From NCBI GenBank assembly GCA_003219115.1, contig QHPN01000096.1, positions 1 to 11,934 of the forward strand: DNA of 11,934 nucleotides, given 5' to 3'. Shown here piece after piece: positions 1 through 7,955 of the stretch (the stretch's first letter is position 1; each line of letters starts with the position of its first letter). The notes below the pieces were generated by a model. It was not told the DNA's origin. It saw only the letters and a list, made by a program, of their open reading frames with translations, and ran no database searches. The position numbers and the translations under genes are program-made. The DNA is from Verrucomicrobiota bacterium (lineage in GTDB: Bacteria > Verrucomicrobiota > Verrucomicrobiia > Chthoniobacterales > UBA10450).

Positions 1-711
1 TCCCCAGGCCGCGCGGGCGAAAGCGCCGCCAACACTCACCCGCCGCGCGCCTAACTCAGCGGCGTCGCGCATCGTGAGACCACCCGAACCACCGATCAAG
101 ACGTTGACCGGTTTCGGCGCGATAGCTTCAACAATCGCTTTGATATGATCGCGTTCCTTGAATCCCGGTGCATACAAACAATCCGCTCCGGCCTCAGAAT
201 AGGCGACCAGTCGCTTGATCACTTGATCGAGATTTTCGCGCCCGACCAAAAATCCTTCCGCGCGTCCGACGAAGACAACGCCACTGTCATGAAGCGCTTC
301 GCGAACCGAATGGATGCGTTCGACGGCAAGATCGAAATCGTAGATCGGGCTTTCCTTTCGATCCGCTGCGTCTTCGATGGAGAGGCCGGCGACTCCGGTT
401 TCAGCGCAGAGGCGCGCGTTTTCCGCGACCCAGTTCGGATCGTCGGCGTAACCGTTTTCAAAATCGGCGTTCACCGGAATGTCGGTCGCCTCCACCAACT
501 CCCTGGTGTGCGCGAGCATGTCGTCACGTTTGACGCTGCCGTCGGCAAGTCCGCGCGAAAACGCGAAACCCGCAGACGTGGTCGCGATCGCTGCGAACCC
601 GAGATGTTCCAGATATTTTGCGGTGCCGATGTCCCACGGATTCGGGAGCGCGAAACATCCGCTCTCATGCAGCTGCCGAAATTTTCTCCGCTTCTCTTCG
701 ATCGTTGGCAT
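1..711 (-). CDS. Isocitrate lyase/PEP mutase superfamily protein, 3' end outside the window
   Basis: Read on the minus strand from an ATG at 711, the frame stays open for 237 codons to the window edge, so the C-terminus is missing (family members are about 250-285 aa). The protein has the features of the PEPM/ICL TIM-barrel family: an early LPNPWDIGTA segment (residues 22-31), TTSAGFAFSRG (44-54), the metal-site motif NADFENGYAD (81-90, with D83 and E85), SIEDA (111-115, with E113), GRAEGFLVGRENLD (149-162) and AGADCLYAPGF (174-184). Members cleave or rearrange C-C or C-P bonds of small 2-oxo or hydroxy acids using Mg2+, in the cytoplasm. The catalytic-Cys motif (KKCGH/KRCGH) of true isocitrate and methylisocitrate lyases is absent; the matching stretch after IEDA reads DRKESPIYD. 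It therefore probably belongs to the poorly characterised PEP phosphonomutase-like branch, and the substrate cannot be assigned. It is divergent from the VPS10-type gene. Family confident, reaction unknown. Confidence 0.9.
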   Translation of the reverse strand, partial: MPTIEEKRRKFRQLHESGCFALPNPWDIGTAKYLEHLGFAAIATTSAGFAFSRGLADGSVKRDDMLAHTRELVEATDIPVNADFENGYADDPNWVAENARLCAETGVAGLSIEDAADRKESPIYDFDLAVERIHSVREALHDSGVVFVGRAEGFLVGRENLDQVIKRLVAYSEAGADCLYAPGFKERDHIKAIVEAIAPKPVNVLIGGSGGLTMRDAAELGARRVSVGGAFARAAWG

Positions 712-983
712 ATGGCTTATTCAATCATTCAATCGTCGCGCCTTCGACAAAATTGATAAGCATAGTGATTCCGAGCGGGGTCGTAGCACAGGCAGCTTGT
801 CCGCCACCGGACGGACTCGCCGTGGCGAGCCTGTGGGGCCAACGGGGATCTCGCCCGTTGATTCTTCCTGAGCGACTCGCAGGGGCGATTCTCTTAGGAC
901 TCGCTGAAGCGCATCCCTCCAGATTTGTCTTCCTCGCCTGGCCTTGCGCACGATTACAAGGCGGCAGAGGATTGCCCTTCTTC
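712..983. other. Divergent intergenic region
   Basis: These 272 bases separate the minus-strand PEPM-family gene from the plus-strand VPS10-type gene, so promoters for both should lie here. I could not pick convincing -35/-10 boxes. An open plus-strand frame runs through the region, but its translation is low-complexity and unlike a protein. The region contains the structured element at 787-860. A partial internal similarity also occurs: GAGCGACTCGC near 871 and GACTCGCTGAAGCG near 898. Confidence 0.6.
787..860. repeat. Structured intergenic repeat-like element
   Basis: An outer stem pairs CACAGGC (787-793) with GCCTGTG (829-835). Inside it, GTCCG (799-803) pairs with CGGAC (808-812) around a 4-nt loop, and CTCGC (816-820) can pair with GCGAG (825-829), which shares one base with the outer stem. 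A second hairpin follows: CAACGGG (840-846) pairs with CCCGTTG (854-860) around a 7-nt loop. The arrangement resembles the short palindromic intergenic elements I recall from Verrucomicrobiota genomes, with CACAGGC...GCCTGTG and AACGGG...CCCGTT modules. Only one copy is visible here, so its status as a dispersed repeat is inferred. Confidence 0.5.
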
Positions 984-3900
984 ATGCGAATTACTCGATT
1001 TATTGCGAGCGGGCTGACGATTCTCTTTGTCGTAGTCGCGCTTTGCCCGTTGTCCGCCGATGCGGGTTTTGATGGCGCATTGCGGTGGCGTAACGTTGGC
1101 CCGTTTCGCGGTGGTCGCACACACGCCGTCGCCGGCGTTCCTTCCCAGCCAAATATCTTTTACATGGCGCAGGTCAACGGCGGCGTTTTCAAAACCACCG
1201 ATTACGGACGAACATGGCAGCCGATTTTTGACGATCAACCAACCGGCTCGATCGGCGCCATCGCGGTGTCGATTTCCAATCCGGACATCGTTTACATTGG
1301 CAGCGGCGAAGGTTTGCATCGTCCGGATTTGTCAATCGGTGATGGCATCTACAAATCGACAGACGCGGGAAAAACCTGGACACACCTGGGATTGCGCGAT
1401 GGGCAACAGATTCCACAAATCGCGGTCGATCCCGGGAATGCTGACCGAGTTTTCGTCGCGGTTGGCGGGCATCCTTACGGGCCTAACGTGGAGCGCGGGA
1501 TTTTCCGCTCGCTCGATGGCGGTAAGACGTTCGAAAAAGTTCTCTACCGCGACGAGAACACCGGAGGCGGCGACGTCCAGATCGATCCAACGAATTCCGA
1601 TGTCGTCTACGCGACGCTCTGGGAATCGCGAGAAGGCCCGTGGGAAAACAGCACCTGGAACGGAACCAACGGCGGCATCTTCAAATCAACCGACGGCGGC
1701 AAGAGCTGGAACCAACTCCGCAAGGGTCTTCCTGACAAAATTGTGCAGGCAAATCTCGCGATCGCGCCGAGTTCACGCGGGAGTTTGCTCGCAACAGTCA
1801 AAACGTTAGTCACATCCAATATTTTTCGCTCCGAAGACGCCGGCGAATCATGGGTCAACACGACAGACGATGCACGCCCCGCGGCAGGGATCGGCGGCGG
1901 TGAGTTACCGATTGTGAAGTTCGATCCGAAAAATCCGACGATCGTTTATTCGACCAGCATCGTTTGTTGGAAATCGACAGACGGCGGCAAAACTTGGGAA
2001 GGTTGGCGCGGTGCGCCGGGTGGCGACGATTATCAAAACATTTGGATCAACCCCGACAATCCAAACATCATCCTGCTCGGCAGCGATCAGGGCGCGATCG
2101 TCACAGTCAATGGCGGGCAAAGTTGGAGCTCGTGGTACAATCAACCCACGGCCCAGCTTTATCACGTCAGTGCCGACAACGCGTTTCCCTATCGATTATA
2201 CAGTGGCCAGCAGGAGAGCGGCTCGGTCGGCATCGCCAGCCGCGGCAATGATGGCGCGATTACTTTTCGCGACTGGCATCCGGTTGCGGCGGAAGAATAC
2301 GGTTACGTTGTCGCCGATCCGCTCGATCCCGACATCATCTACGGCGGCAAGTTAACGCGCTTCGATCGGCGCACCGGTCAGGCCCAGGGAATTTTACCGG
2401 TGCCATTGCGCTCTCCCGATTTTCGGATGCTGCGGACGCAGCCTGTCGTTTTTTCTCCGGTCGATCTGCACCTCCTTTTCTTTTCCGGGAACACGCTTTG
2501 GCAAACACGCGATGGCGGGCGGAACTGGAAACAGATCAGCCCCGATCTGACGCGCAAGAGCTACGAATTGCCGGCCAGCATTGGAAAATATCGCAACGAT
2601 CCGACGACACAGGCGAAGCAGCGGGGAGTGATTTATGCCATCGCTCCATCGCCTCTGGATGGGAATCGGATTTGGTGCGGAACCGATGACGGGTTGATCC
2701 ACCTAACGACAAATGGGGGAAAAAGCTGGAACGGTGTTACGCCACCTGCCGTTTCAGCATGGCAGAAAATTTCGATCATTGACGCCGGTCACTTTGATGC
2801 CAACACCGCTTACGCCGCGGTCAACACTCTCCGCTTGGATGATGTGCGTCCACACATTTACCGAACCCACGATTCCGGGAAAACTTGGACCGAGATCGTT
2901 CACGGAATCCGGGACGGCCAAACGGTGAACGTCGTCCGGGAAGATACCCAGAGAAGGGGATTGTTGTTCGCCGGAACTGAGCGCGCCGTCTACGTCTCGT
3001 TTGATGACGGCGATAATTGGGAGGCGCTGCGACTCAACATGCCGGCGACATCGGTGCGAGATCTCATCGTTAAGGACGATGACCTGGCGGTTGCGACCCA
3101 CGGCCGCGGCTTTTGGATTCTTGATAACATTACTTCGCTGCGGCAGTGGAACAGGGATCAGCGTGAGACGGTCCTATTCAAACCTCAAATCGCACTTCGC
3201 GTGCGCTGGAGTCTTAACACCGATACTCCGGTACCACCGGATGAGCCCGCCGGCGAAAATCCGCCCGATGGCGCAATGATCGATTATTTTCTGGCGGACG
3301 ATTCTCCGGCAACACTCGAGATCAAAGATAAAAACGCAAATTTGGTCAGACGTTACACCAGTAGCGACACTCCAGTGTTGCCGGATCCGAAGAAGCTGAA
3401 AATCCCAAGCTATTGGATCCGGCCGTTTACCGCGCTTTCCTCGCAGCGCGGGATGCATCGGTTTGTTTGGGATTTGCATTACACCCCGCTCGGCGGGACT
3501 GAGCCCGAGTATCCGATGGCTGCGGTTTATCGCGACACGCCTCCGTCGCCGACCTCGCCCTGGGTCGCACCCGGCGAATACACTGTTGTTCTAACCGCCG
3601 GCGGCAGGAGCTATACGCAACGATTGACCGTTAGAATGGATCCGCGCGTGAAAATGTCAGAGAAAGAATTGCAGGAACAGCTGGCGTTGTCGCAGCAATT
3701 GTCGGAGCTGCGTGCGAGTCTCGAACCGATCGGTAACGTGTTCGACTCGTTAGTCCAGCGGTTGACGAAATTACGAGCGCAGTCCTTATCGAAAAATGTC
3801 GAGGAGAAATTGAATGGGCTGAACGCCAGGTTAAAAGAGTTGGGACCGCCAAACGCGCGACCGGGAGCGCCCCCTTCGCTTCATGCTTTGGATTCGGTAA

Positions 3901-4091
3901 AGGAGTTGTTCGACCAAATTCAGGGAGTCGACGCCGCGCCGACCGATCGCGTCAAGACGGCCGTGAATGAAGCGCGAGGTCAGGCGGCTGCACTCACGAA
4001 ACGTTGGCAAGAAATCGTTGCACAAGACGTGCCGGCGCTGAACCAAAATCTGCAAGCTGCCGGTCTCCAGTCCTTAAACCTCGCTCCATAG
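984..4091 (+). CDS. Secreted VPS10/sortilin-like BNR (Asp-box) beta-propeller protein
   Basis: The product is 1035 aa. The start at ATG 984 is chosen because a signal peptide follows directly (R2, R5, hydrophobic 7-22, cleavage probably near SADA, 24-27). The frame is open from 618, but the upstream part is not protein-like. Eleven Asp-box motifs of the S/T-x-D/N-x-G-x-x-W type are visible, including TTDYGRTW (71-78), STDAGKTW (125-132), SLDGGKTF (176-183), STDGGKSW (235-242), SEDAGESW (283-290), STDGGKTW (331-338), TRDGGRNW (508-515), TTNGGKSW (575-582), THDSGKTW (628-635) and SFDDGDNW (672-679). The segment VATHGRGFWILDN (703-715) closes the propeller, as in bacterial sortilin-like proteins often annotated glycosyl hydrolase. 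A beta-rich region follows, then a helical, probably coiled-coil stretch around 890-955. No catalytic residues can be named; a role in binding or in extracellular polymer handling is possible. The ribosome site is weak (GGCAGAGGA near 963-971). Confidence 0.88.
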   Translation: MRITRFIASGLTILFVVVALCPLSADAGFDGALRWRNVGPFRGGRTHAVAGVPSQPNIFYMAQVNGGVFKTTDYGRTWQPIFDDQPTGSIGAIAVSISNPDIVYIGSGEGLHRPDLSIGDGIYKSTDAGKTWTHLGLRDGQQIPQIAVDPGNADRVFVAVGGHPYGPNVERGIFRSLDGGKTFEKVLYRDENTGGGDVQIDPTNSDVVYATLWESREGPWENSTWNGTNGGIFKSTDGGKSWNQLRKGLPDKIVQANLAIAPSSRGSLLATVKTLVTSNIFRSEDAGESWVNTTDDARPAAGIGGGELPIVKFDPKNPTIVYSTSIVCWKSTDGGKTWEGWRGAPGGDDYQNIWINPDNPNIILLGSDQGAIVTVNGGQSWSSWYNQPTAQLYHVSADNAFPYRLYSGQQESGSVGIASRGNDGAITFRDWHPVAAEEYGYVVADPLDPDIIYGGKLTRFDRRTGQAQGILPVPLRSPDFRMLRTQPVVFSPVDLHLLFFSGNTLWQTRDGGRNWKQISPDLTRKSYELPASIGKYRNDPTTQAKQRGVIYAIAPSPLDGNRIWCGTDDGLIHLTTNGGKSWNGVTPPAVSAWQKISIIDAGHFDANTAYAAVNTLRLDDVRPHIYRTHDSGKTWTEIVHGIRDGQTVNVVREDTQRRGLLFAGTERAVYVSFDDGDNWEALRLNMPATSVRDLIVKDDDLAVATHGRGFWILDNITSLRQWNRDQRETVLFKPQIALRVRWSLNTDTPVPPDEPAGENPPDGAMIDYFLADDSPATLEIKDKNANLVRRYTSSDTPVLPDPKKLKIPSYWIRPFTALSSQRGMHRFVWDLHYTPLGGTEPEYPMAAVYRDTPPSPTSPWVAPGEYTVVLTAGGRSYTQRLTVRMDPRVKMSEKELQEQLALSQQLSELRASLEPIGNVFDSLVQRLTKLRAQSLSKNVEEKLNGLNARLKELGPPNARPGAPPSLHALDSVKELFDQIQGVDAAPTDRVKTAVNEARGQAAALTKRWQEIVAQDVPALNQNLQAAGLQSLNLAP

Positions 4092-4163
4092 ATGCACTCT
4101 GGTGGGTGCTCGGGTGCGGACCTCCTCTCGTCAGATTCCCCAGACCGTGGTAAAGAACCTGAC

Positions 4164-4595
4164 ATGCCCTCGGAACCGGCGCCGCAGGTGAAGTTGGCGA
4201 TCGCGCACGTTCTGTTTATCGACATTGTCGGTTACTCGAAGTTGCTTATTACTCAGCAGACCGAGTTGCTGGGCAAGTTAACATTGCAGAAAGCTTATCG
4301 CACCCTGGGTGAATCCGATTATTGGCAGAAGCGATTGGATTCGACCAAAAGGCTCTACGATCAGGGAACGGCACCCGCTTCCGCAATAGCTGGGATTTAC
4401 GCGATCCTCGGCGAAGACGAGCAGGCCCTGACGTGGTTGGAAAAAGCTTTCGAGGAATCCGATGACTTCCTCGTTTTTCTCAACATCCAACCACAGTTTG
4501 AAGGTTTGCACTCTGACCCGCGGTTCCAGGCGCTCGTTCAAAGAATATTTCATGCCTCGTCGGCGCAGGTTGCAGTGACAGCGACACCTTTTTGA
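4164..4595 (+). pseudogene. Adenylate cyclase/TPR protein remnant, internal deletion
   Basis: The frame encodes 143 aa from ATG 4164 (an in-frame ATG at 4092, directly after the previous stop, would add 24 unconvincing residues). Residues 10-39 match the very beginning of a class III nucleotide cyclase catalytic domain: AHVLFIDIVGYSKLL contains the first metal-binding Asp (D20). At about residue 40 (near 4284) the sequence jumps to a typical TPR C-terminus: AYRTLGESDYWQKRL (44-58), IAGIYAILGEDEQALTWLEKAFEE (75-98) and LHSDPRFQALVQRI (115-128). Intact relatives are several hundred residues long, with the rest of the cyclase domain and many TPRs between these ends. The frame is kept across the join, so this looks like an in-frame internal deletion. 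The second metal Asp, the substrate-binding residues and the transition-state Asn/Arg are all missing, so cyclase activity is excluded. It is probably a non-functional remnant, though a short expressed protein is not ruled out. It lies 72 bases after the VPS10-type gene. Confidence 0.75.
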
Positions 4596-4867
4596 GAGGT
4601 AATCCGATACCCCTCGAAATTGGACTCTGCGGTTAATCCAGGCGATGTGAGCGGCGAATGATTTCAGCCGGCATTGAGTCACGGTCGCGAAAAAATTCTG
4701 GCCATTTCCCGATTAGGAAATTGCCGCGCGCATCATCCTTTGCCTGACACGGCAACTTCCGTTTAAAAGGTAACAGAAAAGTAACTTTTTGATCAATTAT
4801 TCCATTGTCGCCGGAAAAACGAGGAACTAGCATCACCGTTATTAAATTCACCCCGAGGTTCAATATC
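4596..4867. other. Intergenic region upstream of the amidase gene
   Basis: No gene is supported in these 272 bases. The last part becomes AT-rich, and AAAAGT (4777-4782) and ACTTTT (4784-4789) form a near-perfect palindrome. This AT-rich stretch is the likeliest promoter region for the amidase gene, but no clear -35/-10 pair was identified. Confidence 0.45.
4855..4858 (+). promoter_or_regulatory. Ribosome binding site deciding the amidase start
   Basis: GAGG lies 9 bases before ATG 4868. This supports that start, with its signal peptide, over the in-frame ATG at 4805, which would put 21 hydrophilic residues before the signal peptide. Confidence 0.6.
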
Positions 4868-6622
4868 ATGAAGAAAATTCTTATGGCTGTGGTTGCAGCC
4901 GGCCTGAGCGTCTCGCTTCACGCACAGAACGGCGCGCCGACTCAATTTAACGAAGCGACCATCGCGCAGTTACAAGCTAAAATGCGCGCGGGAACACTTA
5001 CTTCTGTCGAGCTAACCAAATTTTATCTTGCGCGCATTGCCGCACTCGACCAGAGCGGAACAGACGGCGGAGTCAATGCAATCATTGAACTAAACCCGGA
5101 CGCGCTTGCCATCGCGCAACAGATGGACGACTTGCGCGCCCAGGGCACAGTGCTCGGCCCTCTCCACGGAATTCCCGTGCTCATCAAAGACAACATCGAT
5201 ACTCACGATAAGATGCAAACGACTGCCGGGTCGTTCGCGTTGTTTGGGACACCGGCGCCAAAAGACTCCACCGTGGCTGCAAACCTGCGGCTCAACGGCG
5301 CCGTTATTCTCGGCAAGACGAATCTTTCCGAATGGGCAAATTTCCGTTCCTTTGAATCTACCAGCGGCTGGTCAGGCCGTGGCGGTCAGACCAACAATCC
5401 CTATGCGCTTGATCGTAATCCGTGCGGCTCCAGTGCCGGCTCAGGCGCAGCCGCCTCGGCAAATTTCGCTACCGTCTCGCTTGGCAGCGAAACGGACGGA
5501 AGTATCGTTTGTCCCGGAAATGCGAATGGCGTGGTGGCTCTTAAGCCCACCGTGGGTCTCGTTAGCCGCGCGGGTGTTGTTCCAATTTCGCACACGCAAG
5601 ACACAGTCGGCCCGCATGCGCGCACAGTTAGCGATGCCGCCAGCACGCTTGGCGCGATTCAGAGCCGTACCTTCGATGGGCGCGACCCAGCCACCGGCGG
5701 CGTTCCGCTCGGCTGGCAGGGCACTGGCAAAACGCGGCCGCCCATTCCAGCTGATTACACGCAGTTCATTGATCCGAACGGGCTCAAAGGAGCAAGGCTG
5801 GGGCTGACCCGCGCAGGCATCGAGGGTTTCGATCCGTCCAACCCCACGCCACAGTCTATCGTTGATGCCTTCGATCAGGCGGTAGCGACACTTCGCGCCG
5901 CCGGAGCTACTGTGATCGATCTCGACGCGCAAGGCTTCACGTTCCCAAACACCGGCAACAGCGAGTTTCTTGTGCTCAGCTACGAGTTTCGCCAGGACGT
6001 GCGGAAGTACTTTGCCACTCGCGTCGGCGTGCCAGTTGCAAATGGCAGCCTATCTACGGCCATCCAGTTTAACCGCGCGCACGCCGACGTGGAGATGCCG
6101 TTCTTCAACCAGGACATCTTCATCTTTTGCGCCAGTCTTGCTCAGGGGCCCGATACGCCCCAACCACTGTTTGGCGGACTAACCTACAATGAGGCGTTGC
6201 AGCAGGACCACAACGCGGGTGTGCAGGGCATCGACAAGGCGCTCAAGCAATTTAACCTCGATGCGATCGTTGCCCCCACTGACAATCCGGCTTGGGAGAC
6301 CGACCTACTTTACAGCGACACCGGCCGCTTCTACTTCGCAAGCTCCGGCCTCGCCGCGCCACCCGGATACCCAATTATCCAAGTGCCGGCAGCGATGGTC
6401 TTGCAGACGCCGATGGGCATCAGCTTTATCGGCACCGCCTTTAGCGAGCCGACGTTGATCAAGCTTGCGTCAGGTTGGGAATCGTTCACTCAGGTACGCG
6501 CTCATAACCCGCCCAAGTTCCTCGACAACACGCCATCCACTCACATCAACGGAACAAACCCGATTCGAGACACCGATACGGTTAATCCGGCGGACGCGAA
6601 CAGAAAGCACCGGCGCTTATAA
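4868..6622 (+). CDS. Secreted amidase-signature family amidase
   Basis: The product is 584 aa, starting MKKILMAVVAAG with a signal peptide probably cleaved after SLHA (16-19), so it acts in the periplasm or outside. The full amidase-signature core is present. The catalytic Lys is K107 in PVLIKDNIDT. The Gly/Ser loop CGSSAGSGAA (186-195) supplies the cis-Ser S188. The nucleophile is S212 in GSETDGSIVCPG (206-217), 24 residues after S188, the same spacing as in FAAH and malonamidase. C-terminal hallmarks GYPIIQVPA and MGISFIGTAFSEPTLIKLA are also intact. Enzymes of this family hydrolyse amide bonds. This branch resembles secreted peptide amidases and GatA-like proteins, but it is not GatA: there are no gatB/gatC neighbours and it carries an export signal. 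The substrate is unknown. Length is normal for secreted members. The gene seems to be transcribed alone; the neighbour upstream is a remnant and the one downstream is convergent. Confidence 0.93.
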   Translation: MKKILMAVVAAGLSVSLHAQNGAPTQFNEATIAQLQAKMRAGTLTSVELTKFYLARIAALDQSGTDGGVNAIIELNPDALAIAQQMDDLRAQGTVLGPLHGIPVLIKDNIDTHDKMQTTAGSFALFGTPAPKDSTVAANLRLNGAVILGKTNLSEWANFRSFESTSGWSGRGGQTNNPYALDRNPCGSSAGSGAAASANFATVSLGSETDGSIVCPGNANGVVALKPTVGLVSRAGVVPISHTQDTVGPHARTVSDAASTLGAIQSRTFDGRDPATGGVPLGWQGTGKTRPPIPADYTQFIDPNGLKGARLGLTRAGIEGFDPSNPTPQSIVDAFDQAVATLRAAGATVIDLDAQGFTFPNTGNSEFLVLSYEFRQDVRKYFATRVGVPVANGSLSTAIQFNRAHADVEMPFFNQDIFIFCASLAQGPDTPQPLFGGLTYNEALQQDHNAGVQGIDKALKQFNLDAIVAPTDNPAWETDLLYSDTGRFYFASSGLAAPPGYPIIQVPAAMVLQTPMGISFIGTAFSEPTLIKLASGWESFTQVRAHNPPKFLDNTPSTHINGTNPIRDTDTVNPADANRKHRRL

Positions 6623-6878
6623 AGGGATGAGCGGTCTACGTTGCCGGAGCCAACTGTTACAGCGCCCGGTGAAGCCACAAGGGAAACTGCGAGCTCTCAA
6701 ACGCGTCGCATACGACGCCGCTGCCGGATGCGACGCGATGCTCTTGTACTCGACGTTGGATTTTGGCTTTGAGCGTTAATCTTTCAACTTGGCCTTCGAT
6801 GGAGAGCATCGGACAGTTGGACGTTGGCGTTGGGAGTTGAGCGTCTTCTTTTTCCGTCTGCTCTCTCGGCTCTGGCCT
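6623..6878. other. Convergent intergenic spacer with a GTTGG-rich tract
   Basis: These 256 bases lie between the 3' ends of the amidase gene and the oxidase gene. No gene is supported. A 9-bp inverted repeat (CGATGCTCT at 6736-6744, AGAGCATCG at 6803-6811) encloses about 58 bases. The GTTGG-rich tract at 6751-6846 overlaps it. No classic hairpin-plus-T-run terminator was found for either gene. Confidence 0.5.
6751..6846. repeat. Degenerate GTTGG/GCGTT-rich intergenic tract
   Basis: Short related words recur: CGACGTTGG at 6751-6759, GAGCGTT near 6771, CAACTTGG near 6785, then AGTTGGACGTTGGCGTTGG (6815-6833) followed by GAGTTGAGCGTC. This is a degenerate, tandem-like repeat in noncoding DNA. 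I recall similar GTTGGACGTT-type tracts between genes in Verrucomicrobiota, but cannot verify that here. Confidence 0.4.
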
Positions 6879-7955
6879 CTAGGGCTGCAGCAAGCCTCGT
6901 CCAATTTCGCTGAGCTTCGCGCAACCACACAACAATATCGCTTCATCCAACTCGCGTCGAAGAATTTCCAGAATACTAGTCGCGCCTTCTTTACCACCAA
7001 CGCACAGTCCCCATAAAATCGGCCGACCAATCAACACCGCGCGCGCGCCGAGCGCAATCGCCTTTAACACATCACTGCCACGCCGAATTCCTCCGTCGAC
7101 GTAGACCTCGCAGAGATCGCCCACTGCATCGGCCACGCATGGCAACGCCTCGCAGGTCGCAGGTGCAGTATCAAGTTGTCGCCCCCCGTGATTCGAAACC
7201 ACCACTGCTTTGGCACCATGCTCGGCCGCGCGTCGCGCATCGTCACCGCGGCACACTCCTTTCACGACCACCGGCAAACGCGTCCATCCGCACAACCAAT
7301 CCAAGTCCTCAAATCCTAGATCGCTCTTGAAATTGTCCTGCACATACGCGGCCAGGCCGCTACCTCTAACGTCAGGCAATTGACCTTTTCCTAACGGCGT
7401 CACGTTTGCCACCGTAAGACCTTCCGGCAACGTAAAACGATTTCGCATGTCGCGTTCGCGTGTGCCCAAGCCCGGCGCATCAACCGTCAGAACAATCGCT
7501 TCCGCTCCGGCTGCTTCCGCGCGTCGCACCAACTCCCCCGTGACTCCGCGGTCCTTATATATATAGAGCTGAAACCAGCGCGGACTCGCCGCCTCGGGAA
7601 AGACCGACTCCATCGGCGTGTTCGAGAGCGAGCTAAGAATGAACAGCGTCCCCGCCGCCCTGGCTGCCATTGCCGTCGCGATCTCCCCCGCCTCGTTTGC
7701 GAGTTTATGAAAGGCCGTCGGCGCAACCCCGATCGGCATGGAAATGGATTGGCCTAAAATCGTCGTGCGCAGATCGCGCTCACCGATTCCTGCGAGGACG
7801 TGGTAGTAAAGCTTCAGCCGCTCCCAGCCTGCGGTATTCTCGCGCAGCGTAACTTCATCCATCGCTCCGCCTTCGAAGTAATCCAAAACCTCCTTCGGCA
7901 ACTTCCCGCGCGCCATGCGATGATAATCGTGAAGGTTGAGCAATTGCGGGTCCAC
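6879..7955 (-). CDS. FMN-dependent alpha-hydroxy-acid oxidase/dehydrogenase
   Basis: The product is 358 aa, a normal length for the glycolate oxidase/lactate oxidase/LldD family. These TIM-barrel flavoenzymes oxidise L-2-hydroxy acids to 2-oxo acids. The start is GTG at 7955. It gives the usual family N-terminus (LNLHDYHRMARGKLP, then DYFEGGAMDEVTLREN, 25-40); the first in-frame ATG is codon 14 and would cut into it. Visible active-site and FMN residues are Q129 and Y131 (WFQLYIYKD), K232 (VVVKGV), the catalytic H256 with R259 in VVVSNHGGRQLD (251-262), VDGGIRRGSDVLKA (286-299) and VLIGRP (307-312). The motif DAPGLGTRERDMRN (159-172) is slightly divergent from the usual VDVPxxGxRExDxRN. The product is cytoplasmic or peripheral; the loop region shows no obvious membrane insertion of the LldD type. 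Glycolate, lactate and larger hydroxy acids cannot be told apart. No Shine-Dalgarno site precedes the GTG. Confidence 0.92.
   Translation of the reverse strand: MDPQLLNLHDYHRMARGKLPKEVLDYFEGGAMDEVTLRENTAGWERLKLYYHVLAGIGERDLRTTILGQSISMPIGVAPTAFHKLANEAGEIATAMAARAAGTLFILSSLSNTPMESVFPEAASPRWFQLYIYKDRGVTGELVRRAEAAGAEAIVLTVDAPGLGTRERDMRNRFTLPEGLTVANVTPLGKGQLPDVRGSGLAAYVQDNFKSDLGFEDLDWLCGWTRLPVVVKGVCRGDDARRAAEHGAKAVVVSNHGGRQLDTAPATCEALPCVADAVGDLCEVYVDGGIRRGSDVLKAIALGARAVLIGRPILWGLCVGGKEGATSILEILRRELDEAILLCGCAKLSEIGRGLLQP

Noticed and set aside
618..983. N-terminal extension of the VPS10-type frame
   Set aside because: The 122 codons before ATG 984 translate to low-complexity, unlikely protein, cover the start of the divergent gene and the structured element, and would bury the signal peptide.
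4633..4869. Minus-strand 78-aa frame upstream of the amidase
   Set aside because: It lies in the amidase promoter region, ends at the amidase start, has no ribosome site and matches nothing I recognise.
5106..5932. Frames of 233 aa (plus) and 163 aa (minus) inside the amidase gene
   Set aside because: Shadows of the amidase frame, which carries an intact catalytic triad.
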